Shown here piece after piece: positions 1-6,355 of a stretch of DNA of 8,902 bases (position 1 is the first letter of the stretch; each line of letters starts with the position of its first letter). The position numbers and the translations under genes were made by a program. Origin of the DNA: Bacteroidales bacterium (GTDB lineage Bacteria; Bacteroidota; Bacteroidia; Bacteroidales; UBA3824); assembly GCA_017543645.1 (NCBI GenBank), contig JAFYFR010000042.1:1-8902 (forward strand), written 5' to 3'. Under the pieces are notes generated by a model. That model made no database searches. It was not told the DNA's origin and saw nothing but the letters and a program-made list of their open reading frames with translations.

Positions 1-338
1 GGCTTCCAGAGGGCGAACCCAGACGTGGATTTGTGTATCCCGGTCCGCAATATTCCGAAGAAGAAGTACTCGAAAAAAATGGCATTGGCAAGGCGCAGGG
101 CTACTATCCTAAGCGGGAGTTCTATCAGCCTGACTCCGCCTACCTTGCATCGCCAATACCCGATCCACGAAACCTACTCCAATGGCAACCCGAAGTCATC
201 ACCGACAAAAACGGCTTGGCAGAAATACCCTTTGCCGCATCTGATGTCAACACCGAGTTTATTGGCATTGTGGAAGCCATCAACGGAAACGGACTTATGG
301 GATATCAGATATTCAGTTTCAGGGTGATGAAGGAATAA
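1..338 (+). CDS. C-terminal end of a large, probably surface or secreted protein (5' end outside window)
   Basis: The reading frame starting at base 3 is open from the left edge to a TAA at 336-338, giving about 111 residues with no internal start that suggests a separate gene. The tail contains LLQWQPEVITDKNGLAEIPF followed by ASDVNTEFIGIVEAINGNGL. This 'W-x-P-x-hydrophobic-x-T-D-x-x-G ... SD ... VEAI-x-x-x-G' pattern resembles the closing beta-sandwich of large Bacteroidetes envelope proteins with macroglobulin-like or carboxypeptidase-regulatory-like repeats, sometimes with a TonB-plug-like domain. That assignment comes from pattern memory of the family and is an inference. The missing N-terminus would decide it. 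The gene ends 43 bp before the Fic gene on the same strand, with a promoter-like box between them, so the two need not share a transcript. Confidence 0.7.
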   Translation, partial: LPEGEPRRGFVYPGPQYSEEEVLEKNGIGKAQGYYPKREFYQPDSAYLASPIPDPRNLLQWQPEVITDKNGLAEIPFAASDVNTEFIGIVEAINGNGLMGYQIFSFRVMKE

Positions 339-359
339 TACATTCTGCAAAAAAAATCA

Positions 360-367
360 TATATTTG
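360..367 (+). promoter_or_regulatory. Bacteroidetes -7 box (TATATTTG) upstream of fic
   Basis: TATATTTG matches the Bacteroidetes -7 consensus TAnnTTTG exactly. It lies 14 bases before the Fic ATG, so transcription would begin near base 374 and leave a leader of only about 8 nt. No clear -33 TTTG is seen at the expected distance; the nearest candidate is the TTCTG at 343-347. The exact match could be chance in this AT-rich gap. Confidence 0.4.
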
Positions 368-381
368 CGAAAAAAATTCAG

Positions 382-1563
382 ATGTCTGAAACGTCTCACA
401 CCGATTTTGAACAATACATCCGGCAGGGCGAACCCGAAAGGAGCCGCCGTGCCGGAGACTGGAGCATGGCGATAGGTCTGCAGGCTGTTGACGGTCTGAA
501 AACTTCGGAATACCTGATTAAGACCGCTCTCCGCCATATTGAAGGCGAAATTTCTATCGACGAAGCGCAACACCTCATCCGTAGCTACTACAAAAACCGC
601 GACAGCCGTACCGAAACCGATTCGGAGATAGAGGAGGCCGACAAAGCCGCATCGAACATCACAAAAATTCTCAACTCCGACACCCTCGATTTTAGTCTCA
701 ACGGTTTGAAAAGCCTCCACAGACGCATTTTCGACGGTGTTTTCACCCATGCCGGAACATTCCGCGACTACGACATCACCAAAAACGAGTGGGTTTTGGA
801 GCGCGACACTGTTTTCTATCTCAACTTTGAAGACATCAGCCCGTCAATAAGTTACGCAATAGGCAAGGAACGGCATTTTAGTTACAACGGACTATCTACC
901 GACCAGATGGTGAGCCACATAGCGGCGTTTGTGTCTGAGCTTTGGCAGATTCATCCATTCTGCGAAGGCAATACGCGCACGACGGCGGTGTTTGCTATTC
1001 TCTATCTGCGCTCTATTGGGTTCAATGTCAACAACGACCTGTTTGCTAATCATTCGTGGTATTTCCGCAACGCATTGGTACGCGCCAACTACAAAAACGC
1101 CCAAAAGGGCATCGACTATGCTCCTGTATATTTGGAGAGGTTTTTCCGAAACCTTCTGTTCGGCGACCAATGGGATTTGCGAAACCGTTATCTTCATATC
1201 AGTCCCACCGACGAATGGAAAATCCAGCCCAACCTTGCCCACCCGACAACCTCTGAACAAGCGCCCGACAAGCACCCGGCAAGTACCACACAAACACCCG
1301 TCAAGTTCGATTCCGACAATTTGTATATCAACAAGTTAGTAAGAGCAATAGGCAACAGCGAACTCTCGCTCAAAGAGATATTGGCAAAAATCGGACTGAA
1401 AGACCGCGAACATTTCACCTCTGCGTACCTCAATCCGGCGATAAACGAAAAATACGTCTGCCTGCTCTTTCCCAAATCGCCTCACCACCCACGCCAGAGG
1501 TATCTGCTTACGGTAAAAGGGCTTGCTCTGTACAATGCATTGACGGCGGACGCTAACCAATAG
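382..1563 (+). CDS. fic: Fic-domain protein with fused VbhA-like antitoxin head and C-terminal winged helix
   Basis: This is a 393-residue Fic protein, probably a nucleotidyl (AMP) transferase modifying a target side chain; the target is unknown. Residues about 26-70 (from GDWSMAIGLQAVDGL through HIEGEISIDEAQHLI) resemble a VbhA-type antitoxin fused to the toxin. The Fic core follows: a flap around 132-146 (ITKNEWVLERDTVFY) and the catalytic loop HPFCEGNTRTTA at 191-202, with catalytic His191, metal-binding Glu195, Asn197 and Arg199. The last position of HxFx(D/E)GNGRxxR is Ala202, not Arg, and the inhibitory Glu of (S/T)xxxE(G/N) is replaced by Asp37. A Pro/Thr-rich linker (about 288-308) leads to a winged-helix region, about 313-388, with LSLKEILAKIGLKDREHF and YLNPAI, like the domain at the end of RecG-like/Schlafen-type regulators. 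That suggests DNA or partner binding. There is no Shine-Dalgarno. The start at 382 keeps the RQGEPE segment that I recall in relatives. No separate antitoxin gene is adjacent. Confidence 0.9.
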   Translation: MSETSHTDFEQYIRQGEPERSRRAGDWSMAIGLQAVDGLKTSEYLIKTALRHIEGEISIDEAQHLIRSYYKNRDSRTETDSEIEEADKAASNITKILNSDTLDFSLNGLKSLHRRIFDGVFTHAGTFRDYDITKNEWVLERDTVFYLNFEDISPSISYAIGKERHFSYNGLSTDQMVSHIAAFVSELWQIHPFCEGNTRTTAVFAILYLRSIGFNVNNDLFANHSWYFRNALVRANYKNAQKGIDYAPVYLERFFRNLLFGDQWDLRNRYLHISPTDEWKIQPNLAHPTTSEQAPDKHPASTTQTPVKFDSDNLYINKLVRAIGNSELSLKEILAKIGLKDREHFTSAYLNPAINEKYVCLLFPKSPHHPRQRYLLTVKGLALYNALTADANQ

Positions 1564-1567
1564 ACAC

Positions 1568-1600
1568 AAAAAAAGCACCGCGTGAAATTGGTGCTTTCTT
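1568..1600. terminator. Bidirectional rho-independent terminator between fic and tRNA-Arg
   Basis: A perfect 8-bp inverted repeat, AAAGCACC (1572-1579) and GGTGCTTT (1590-1597), encloses a 10-nt loop. On the minus strand the hairpin runs into seven T residues (complement of 1568-1574), a strong intrinsic terminator for the tRNA transcript. On the plus strand it ends in TTTCTT, a weaker U tract that would end the fic transcript. The two converging units share one hairpin. Confidence 0.8.
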
Positions 1601-1602
1601 AT

Positions 1603-1679
1603 TGGTGACCCCGGCGGGACTCAAACCCACGACCTTAGGAACCGGAATCCTACGTTCTATTCAACTAAACTACGGGGCC
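1603..1679 (-). tRNA. tRNA-Arg, anticodon CCG, CCA end encoded
   Basis: The complement folds into a full cloverleaf. The acceptor stem is GGCCCCG/CGGGGTC with one G-U pair and discriminator A. The D stem is GTTT/GAAC. The anticodon stem is TAGGA/TCCTA around the loop TTCCGGT, giving anticodon CCG (plus-strand 1643-1645), which reads the Arg codon CGG. The T stem is GTGGG/CCCGC. The mature body is 74 nt (1606-1679) and the CCA end is genomically encoded at 1603-1605. The 5' end lies only 5 bp beyond the stop codon of the SiaC-family gene on the same strand. The tRNA is therefore likely cut from a siaC-tRNA transcript or uses a promoter inside that gene; only a poor -7-like match (AGTGTTTG, complement of 1726-1733) is seen there. 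The 3' end is followed by the shared terminator. Confidence 0.96.
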
Positions 1680-1684
1680 TTCTG

Positions 1685-2080
1685 CTATTCACTTTCACGC
1701 TCTACAAGCGAGATAGGCACTTTCAAACACTCTTTGTAACCCGTCCCCTCGTCGAACATATCTTCGTCATAGGTTTCGTAAATCCAATCCACATGAAGAT
1801 CCTTGCCAGAAAGCTGAAATTGTTCCAACCTTACCAAAAGTTCGTAAACAACCTTGTTAGATGCGGAGCTAAGTATAGTAAAATCAAAGGAGATGTTTAC
1901 TCTGCCAGTACTTTGGGCAATAACATCCATTATCTTATCTACCACTGGGGTATAAAACTCAACCGCGTTTTCGGGAAACGATGGTCCTTCAAACTTGATA
2001 GTGTTAGTTGTAGGGTCTATCAATACCAACGGAGTGTCGTCCGTAGCGGCTATTGACAATATGTTTTCGTTGTTCTCCAT
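1685..2080 (-). CDS. SiaC-family (DUF1987) regulatory phosphoprotein
   Basis: This 131-residue protein matches the SiaC/DUF1987 family in length and pattern. A short N-terminal strand pair is followed by FEGPSFPENAVEFYTPVVDKI (residues 30-50), matching the family G-x-S-[FY]-PEN-A-x-E-F-Y signature. Next come FDFTILSSASNKVVYELLVRLE (65-86) and, near the C-terminus, HVDWIYETYDEDMFDEG. In Pseudomonas SiaC the controlling phosphothreonine (Thr68) sits in a LNTSS motif. By hand alignment Ser72 of LSSAS takes that place, so phospho-control is still possible. Known SiaC proteins are switched by an adjacent kinase (SiaB) and PP2C-type phosphatase (SiaA) and act on a diguanylate cyclase. None of these partners is encoded here, so the protein is an orphan in this window and its target is unknown. 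A -7 box lies 59 bases upstream, and tRNA-Arg follows immediately. Confidence 0.82.
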   Translation of the reverse strand: MENNENILSIAATDDTPLVLIDPTTNTIKFEGPSFPENAVEFYTPVVDKIMDVIAQSTGRVNISFDFTILSSASNKVVYELLVRLEQFQLSGKDLHVDWIYETYDEDMFDEGTGYKECLKVPISLVERESE

Positions 2081-2138
2081 TTCAAAGCTTCCTTATGGTT
2101 CTACTTGGCTGGTGCAAAATTGCATTTTTTTCAATTTG

Positions 2139-2146
2139 CAAATATA
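2139..2146 (-). promoter_or_regulatory. -7 box (TATATTTG on minus strand) for the SiaC-family gene
   Basis: The plus-strand CAAATATA reads TATATTTG on the minus strand, an exact TAnnTTTG match. It falls just beyond the stop codon of the upstream lipoprotein gene, placing the start site near 2132 and a leader of about 50 nt before the ATG at 2080. An imperfect inverted repeat, GCAAAATTG (2114-2122) and CAATTTGC (2132-2139), abuts the box and would lie at the very 5' end of the leader. No convincing -33 TTTG is visible. Confidence 0.42.
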
Positions 2147-2152
2147 CAAAAA

Positions 2153-3052
2153 TTAATGATTTGTATATACAGTTTCGATAATTATTTTTGCAATAATTTC
2201 AAAACGTTGGTTATCAACATCTTGCAAACAGTCATTTTTAATATCTTCGGAATTACCATTGCTTATCCGCTGACCAGCCAAGCAAAACGATCGCACACCA
2301 GCCACAGCGCTCACAATAGTATTGTCGCCATAATAGGGTGCTGCAATCACCTCAGGAAAGAGGTTTTCAGCGTCAAAAAGTTTGGCAGTACTGCGTGCAA
2401 AATAAAAATGGCGCGATGCAAAATGGTTTGAATTACCATCGATTACAAAATAAGCATCTTTGTGCGCAGGATGCATTACGCTAATGCCGTACTGATATTG
2501 CGGAATAATTTCTTTGTTATCCTCTGCCCACGCCTGCGCTCCAAGGCAATAGCGCAGATGACCATTGATTGTGGAATCGTTAAGATAGGCAAAACGTCCG
2601 TCGAAAAAAACTACATCGATACCAAAGCCAGGGTCTCGCTCGGCAAAATAACGCGAAAGCGACATCAACAGAGCAGCTCCCGAAGCGCAATCGGCAGTAT
2701 CGCCTGAAAATGGATTTTGGTCGTAATTGGTGTACAGAAGCACACGGTCGCGGTAGCCAGTGTTAAACCTACACATAATATTATTAAGTGTAACCGAAAG
2801 AGTATCGTTGAGTTGCACTTTACGGCTCTGCACCATCACGGTGTCGGCGTGTTTGCTCATTTCGCTACAAATAAAATCTTTGGCATCAACAATGCTCTGC
2901 GAACCGCTAAAACGCATAGTATAACGGTTAAGGCTGTCGGCAAAATCCATTGCGCAGTTGTTGTAATAACCGATAGACACCGGCACGGGAGCGCACGCAG
3001 CCATCAACAGCAACAATAAAAAACTAAAATAGCGCAAGTTGCACATCATCAT
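2153..3052 (-). CDS. Glutaminyl-cyclase/M28-like lipoprotein, probable inactive enzyme
   Basis: This 299-residue protein starts with a lipoprotein signal: a Leu-rich core, then MAAC with Cys20 as the lipid site, so it is probably anchored in the periplasm or outer membrane. The rest follows the fold of M28-type zinc enzymes and bacterial glutaminyl cyclases. [11 protein letters not shown] (105-115) stands where active cyclases have xx[19 protein letters not shown] (119-130) matches NDGASGVxxLLE, keeping zinc ligand Asp121. [10 protein letters not shown] (145-154) matches IDxxFFDxED but has Arg-Phe in place of the catalytic and metal-binding acids. [22 protein letters not shown] matches the CLGSQYWA...YGI segment. 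No WH-type zinc histidine appears near the C-terminus. I infer that the fold is kept but zinc chemistry is lost. It may bind a peptide or act as a structural lipoprotein. The gene overlaps the ruvB end by 29 bp, so it is probably translationally coupled. ATGs at 3052, 3049 and 3046 are all possible starts. Confidence 0.78.
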   Translation of the reverse strand: MMMCNLRYFSFLLLLLMAACAPVPVSIGYYNNCAMDFADSLNRYTMRFSGSQSIVDAKDFICSEMSKHADTVMVQSRKVQLNDTLSVTLNNIMCRFNTGYRDRVLLYTNYDQNPFSGDTADCASGAALLMSLSRYFAERDPGFGIDVVFFDGRFAYLNDSTINGHLRYCLGAQAWAEDNKEIIPQYQYGISVMHPAHKDAYFVIDGNSNHFASRHFYFARSTAKLFDAENLFPEVIAAPYYGDNTIVSAVAGVRSFCLAGQRISNGNSEDIKNDCLQDVDNQRFEIIAKIIIETVYTNH

Positions 3053-4052
3053 CGTTAAAAGTTGTAAGATTCTTACCTAAATGTTTGTATGCAAAGGGAG
3101 TAACCTCTCGCCCGCGTGGGGTGCGTTTTAAAAGGCCTTCCATAATAAGGTACGGTTCGTAAACCTCCTCGATAGTGCCGCTATCTTCGCCCACAGCCGT
3201 AGCAATGGTGTTTAATCCCACAGGACCGCCCTGAAATTTATCGATAATGGTGCAGAGAATCTTGTTGTCCATTTCGTCTAAACCGAGCGAATCTATATTA
3301 AGGTTGTCGAGGGCGTATTTAGTTATCTCTAAGTCGATTACGCCGTTGCCTTTAACCTGGGCAAAATCCCTTACACGGCGAAGTAGCGAATTGGCAATAC
3401 GCGGAGTACCACGGCTACGCGATGCTATTTCACCGGCTGCTGGCTGGTCGATTTCTACATTTAAGATTTTGGCTGCACGCATTACAATACGTGTAAGCAC
3501 CTCAATATCATAATATTCGAGCAAAAGATTTATACCAAACCTTGCACGCAGAGGAGCGGTAAGCAATCCTGCTCGTGTGGTTGCGCCCACAAGCGTAAAC
3601 GGATTAAGAGTCAACTGTACCGAACGAGCCGCTGGACCTTTATCTATCACAATATCAATCTTAAAATCCTCCATTGCGGAATAGAGGTATTCCTCCACCA
3701 CAGGAGAGAGGCGGTGAATTTCATCGATAAATAGCACATCGCGGCTGTCGAGATTAGTAAGCAATCCCGCAAGGTCGCCAGGTTTGTCGAGTACAGGTCC
3801 CGAAGTGGTTTTCATTCCCACGCCGAGTTCGTTGGCTATGATATTAGAAAGTGTGGTCTTGCCCAAACCGGGAGGACCGTGAAAAAGCACGTGGTCGAGT
3901 GCCTCGCCGCGCATCTTGGCTGCCTTAACAAACACTTCGAGATTTTCGCGGAGTTTTTTCTGACCGTTGAAATCGTCGAAAGTTAAAGGGCGGAGTTTGC
4001 GCTCAAACTCTTTTTCCTTTTCGGATATGTTGTTGATTGCTCTGATGTCCAT
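3024..4052 (-). CDS. ruvB: Holliday junction branch-migration ATPase RuvB
   Basis: At 342 residues this is a full-length RuvB, the AAA+ motor that with RuvA drives branch migration of Holliday junctions before RuvC cleavage. Visible motifs are [11 protein letters not shown] near the N-terminus, Walker A GPPGLGKT (59-66), Walker B DEIH (110-113), the sensor-1 region GATTRAG (156-162), LRARFG with the likely arginine finger Arg171, and the sensor-2 region [15 protein letters not shown]. The C-terminal winged helix includes [16 protein letters not shown] and ends with [15 protein letters not shown]. The protein carries about ten extra residues (to VQLALF) beyond the usual end, and these overlap the next gene. 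No key residue is missing. A -7 box sits 20 bases upstream. ruvA and ruvC are not in this window. Confidence 0.98.
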   Translation of the reverse strand: MDIRAINNISEKEKEFERKLRPLTFDDFNGQKKLRENLEVFVKAAKMRGEALDHVLFHGPPGLGKTTLSNIIANELGVGMKTTSGPVLDKPGDLAGLLTNLDSRDVLFIDEIHRLSPVVEEYLYSAMEDFKIDIVIDKGPAARSVQLTLNPFTLVGATTRAGLLTAPLRARFGINLLLEYYDIEVLTRIVMRAAKILNVEIDQPAAGEIASRSRGTPRIANSLLRRVRDFAQVKGNGVIDLEITKYALDNLNIDSLGLDEMDNKILCTIIDKFQGGPVGLNTIATAVGEDSGTIEEVYEPYLIMEGLLKRTPRGREVTPFAYKHLGKNLTTFNDDDVQLALF

Positions 4053-4071
4053 AATGGTAAAGTAATTTTTA

Positions 4072-4079
4072 CAAAGGTA
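4072..4079 (-). promoter_or_regulatory. -7 box (TACCTTTG on minus strand) for ruvB
   Basis: The complement of CAAAGGTA is TACCTTTG, an exact TAnnTTTG match. It lies 20 bases upstream of the ruvB ATG and implies a leader of roughly 13 nt. It gives ruvB and the overlapping lipoprotein gene a promoter separate from the SDR gene, which ends at 4128. No clear -33 element is seen. Confidence 0.5.
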
Positions 4080-4127
4080 GAAAAAAAGTTTGTAATCTGC
4101 CCTTTCTGCTAAAAATTTTTGGTAAAA

Positions 4128-5141
4128 TTAGTTTTCCTCTTTAGAGAAGTATATTTCGCAAACGTCGGCAACTACTTGTTCTATTGACTGATAACCAGCA
4201 ATAAGACTGTTCATGCTCTTTTCGTTGCTGTAAAGTTTAAAATTGGTGAGCATACGGATATAGTCGTCGTTTAGCTGTGGATTATTCCGTGAAAAAACGT
4301 ATTTAATACGGTATATCATTTTGATAATCAGAAGAATAAACTTAGAAGCGTAGATATAAGGACGTTTTGCCCCGATGGTGTCGGCAATGGTAAACAGCAG
4401 TTCGGCAAAGCTCATGCACTGCGACACAACGATAAAACGTTGCGAACATATTTTCTGCTTTGAGAGCGAAAGCATACATTTTACCACATCGTTGACACCC
4501 ACAAAACCTGTTACGCCTTTGGTGTAGAAACAGAATCCGTTGCGTATCCGTCGGAAAATTGCCGAACTGTCCTTGATCCAGTCGCCCGGACCTATAATAA
4601 GTCCCGTATTGATGATAGAGCCATTCAAACCTTCCTCAAACGCCCGCCAGACCTCCATGTCGCTCAAAAACGATGCTTGCGAAAAACCTGAATACTTGTT
4701 TTTTGGGTCGCGCGGGCTTTCCTCGGTAATCTCCTTAAACTCAGGTTCGTCGCCCAATGCCTGCACGTTGCTCACATGGCAAAAATATTTCACGCCCGAC
4801 TCTTTGGCAGAATCTACAAGCAAAGCAGTACTTTCCACTGTGTCGGCTACCATATCTGAGTCTTTTGTCAGTCCAAAAAACGCCGGTGTGGAGCAATTGA
4901 ACACAATGTCGACACCTTTTAGCGACGCCATAACAGATTCTTTGTCAAAAGGATCGCCCTCCACCCAGTCAATTTCGTTGAAAAGATTATCGCAGTCGGA
5001 AAAATAGTAGCTCATAATCTTGTAGAAACGATCCATGTCGCTCTTTGCTGAACGTATAGCCCTCACCGAATACCCTTTTTGCAAAAGAGTACATATGGTG
5101 TGCGCACCTAATATGTTTGTAGAGCCGATTACAAGATACAT
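4128..5141 (-). CDS. NAD-dependent epimerase/3-beta-HSD-like SDR protein with degenerate catalytic site
   Basis: This 337-residue protein is an extended short-chain dehydrogenase/reductase. The N-terminal Rossmann turn is VIGSTNILG (4-12), normally TGATGFLG, so the middle glycine is Asn9. GDPFDKESVMASLKGVDIVFNCST (62-85) is the usual nucleotide-pocket strand region, and HVSNVQALGD (122-131) is the Ser-bearing strand. INTGLIIGPGDW corresponds to the RPxxxYGPGD stretch. The catalytic YxxxK expected in Y-x-x-SK-x-x-AE-MEVW is replaced: counting back from DMEVW, the two positions are Phe153 and Ser157 (FSQAS). A shifted reading that uses Tyr150 still lacks the Lys. I infer a non-catalytic or divergent nucleotide-binding protein; the substrate is unknown. 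It is separated from ruvB by 75 bp and from the divergent transferase gene by 149 bp. Confidence 0.82.
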   Translation of the reverse strand: MYLVIGSTNILGAHTICTLLQKGYSVRAIRSAKSDMDRFYKIMSYYFSDCDNLFNEIDWVEGDPFDKESVMASLKGVDIVFNCSTPAFFGLTKDSDMVADTVESTALLVDSAKESGVKYFCHVSNVQALGDEPEFKEITEESPRDPKNKYSGFSQASFLSDMEVWRAFEEGLNGSIINTGLIIGPGDWIKDSSAIFRRIRNGFCFYTKGVTGFVGVNDVVKCMLSLSKQKICSQRFIVVSQCMSFAELLFTIADTIGAKRPYIYASKFILLIIKMIYRIKYVFSRNNPQLNDDYIRMLTNFKLYSNEKSMNSLIAGYQSIEQVVADVCEIYFSKEEN

Positions 5142-5163
5142 TGCGGTCTGTTTTTACACTTTG

Positions 5164-5171
5164 TAAAGGTA
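5164..5171 (-). promoter_or_regulatory. Near-consensus -7 box (TACCTTTA on minus strand) for the SDR gene
   Basis: The complement of TAAAGGTA is TACCTTTA, one base off TAnnTTTG. It lies 23 bases upstream of the SDR ATG. The position is right but the match is imperfect and no -33 element is clear. Together with the box at 5263-5270 it would make 5142-5290 a divergent promoter region. Confidence 0.3.
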
Positions 5172-5262
5172 TTGGTTAAAAGTTAATAGAATAGTGTATT
5201 AAATTGAACTTTTTATTAAGAAATGGGTTATAATATTCACATTAATTACAACTAAAATTCCG

Positions 5263-5270
5263 TAACTTTG
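5263..5270 (+). promoter_or_regulatory. -7 box (TAACTTTG) for the transferase-wzi pair
   Basis: TAACTTTG is an exact TAnnTTTG match, 20 bases before the transferase ATG at 5291. It implies a start near 5277 and a leader of about 14 nt. The surrounding 149-bp gap is very AT-rich, as expected of a divergent promoter region. No TTTG is found at the expected -33 distance. Confidence 0.5.
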
Positions 5271-5290
5271 TAGCCTGGAAAATAAATACA

Positions 5291-6355
5291 ATGGAAGTGT
5301 CATTAATAATAGGGAGTTTTCTAATATCGTTGATAATTAGTCTTTTGACTATACCGTCGATAGTTCGGGTAGCCAAAAGCAAACGGCTGTGCGAAAAACC
5401 TCAGGGCAGGCATATCCATCATGGCAACATTCCTACTCTTGGCGGCTGCGCTATTTTTGGAGCGTTTCTCACTCCGCTTTGTATCTTCGTCGGCAACGAC
5501 GGAAGTTTTATTCCTTACCTCGCTGCAGCTTGCATCATACTATTTTTCACTGGCATCAAAGACGATATTCTGATAATTGCCCCGCTGACAAAGCTCGCCG
5601 GGCAGACTGCGGCGGCAATGTCGCTGTGCTGGGCAGGCGATATCCGCATAACAAGTATGCAAGGTTTGTTCGGCATTCAAGAAATCCCATACGCTGTAAG
5701 TGTTGTATTGTCAATATTTTTAGTTGTAGCCATAATTAACGCCTTCAACCTTATCGACGGTATCGACGGACTTGCCGGAACGCTGAGCATCTCCTCCGCG
5801 GTTTTGTTCTCGTTATGGTTTTATGCGGAGGGCAATTATCCGGTGTGCATAGCCTCGGCTTGCTTTACAGGCGCGGTGATTGGATTTTTGCGTTACAACT
5901 TATTTTCACGCAAGAACAAGATTTTTATGGGCGATACAGGCGCACAGATTGTGGGATTATTCTGTGTTTTTCTCGCCATCGAGTTTATCGAAGGCAACAA
6001 CACCTACTCGGCAGAATGGATTGTAATGGGCGCACCCGCAGTGGCTTTCGGAATTATGGTAGTACCTACATTTGATGTTCTCAGGGTGATGTTTCTCCGA
6101 ATCGCAATGAAAAAGCCTGTTTTTTCGCCCGACAACCTACATATCCATTACAAGCTGTTGGAACTCGGTTTTTCGCACATCAAGGCCGATTGCATTTTGG
6201 TAACGTTCAACATCGTGTTCGCTATTTTGGTGTACATTGGTTCTAAGTATACATATATCAATCGTTTGGGACTAATAATGATACTTGCTCTGATGGCGTT
6301 TTTCCATTTACCGCAGTTTATCATCAACCGACGACGCAAAAAACTCAACAAATGA
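5291..6355 (+). CDS. Polyprenyl-phosphate sugar-1-phosphate transferase (MraY/WecA/TagO superfamily)
   Basis: This 354-residue multi-spanning membrane protein probably moves a sugar-1-phosphate (likely GlcNAc-1-P) from a UDP-sugar to undecaprenyl phosphate, the first membrane step of many surface glycans. Superfamily motifs appear in order: KPQGRHIHHGNIPTLGG (36-52), the paired aspartates GIKDD (88-92) followed by TKLAGQ, NLIDGIDGLAG (153-163), the metal-binding Asp215 in FMGDTGA, and the His pair in LHIHYKLLELG (His284 and His286). About ten hydrophobic helices are spread along the chain. The spacing is closer to WecA/TagO than to the peptidoglycan enzyme MraY, so an initiating transferase for a polysaccharide is the better call, but sugar and pathway are inferred. 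Its stop overlaps the next start as ATGA, so the two genes are almost certainly co-translated. No key residue is missing. Confidence 0.93.
   Translation: MEVSLIIGSFLISLIISLLTIPSIVRVAKSKRLCEKPQGRHIHHGNIPTLGGCAIFGAFLTPLCIFVGNDGSFIPYLAAACIILFFTGIKDDILIIAPLTKLAGQTAAAMSLCWAGDIRITSMQGLFGIQEIPYAVSVVLSIFLVVAIINAFNLIDGIDGLAGTLSISSAVLFSLWFYAEGNYPVCIASACFTGAVIGFLRYNLFSRKNKIFMGDTGAQIVGLFCVFLAIEFIEGNNTYSAEWIVMGAPAVAFGIMVVPTFDVLRVMFLRIAMKKPVFSPDNLHIHYKLLELGFSHIKADCILVTFNIVFAILVYIGSKYTYINRLGLIMILALMAFFHLPQFIINRRRKKLNK

Noticed and set aside
9..436. AGGGCGAACCC occurs near bases 9-19 and again near 425-435, like a direct repeat flanking the start of fic
   Set aside because: Both copies lie inside coding sequence and spell GEP in different proteins; the RQGEPE stretch of Fic looks like a family feature, so the short repeat is probably coincidence.
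319..750. Open frame of 143 codons antisense to the start of fic
   Set aside because: It has no recognisable domain and mirrors the codon pattern of the strongly supported Fic gene on the other strand.
1563..1679. tRNA-Arg 3' end as an attachment site, with fic as the cargo of an integrated element
   Set aside because: No integrase and no second copy of the tRNA 3' sequence is seen in the window, and the hairpin between them is a normal terminator.
2462..3019. Plus-strand open frames opposite the lipoprotein gene
   Set aside because: The minus-strand gene has a signal peptide and family motifs; the plus-strand frames have neither and are shadows.
4109..4122. AT palindrome (CTAAAAATTTTTGG) between the SDR gene and ruvB as a terminator
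   Set aside because: The stem is almost all A-T with no loop and no distinct GC part, so it is too weak to call a terminator.
5291..6355. Calling the transferase MraY of peptidoglycan synthesis
   Set aside because: No mur or division genes are nearby, and motif spacing and the Wzi-like partner fit a WecA/TagO-type initiating enzyme better.
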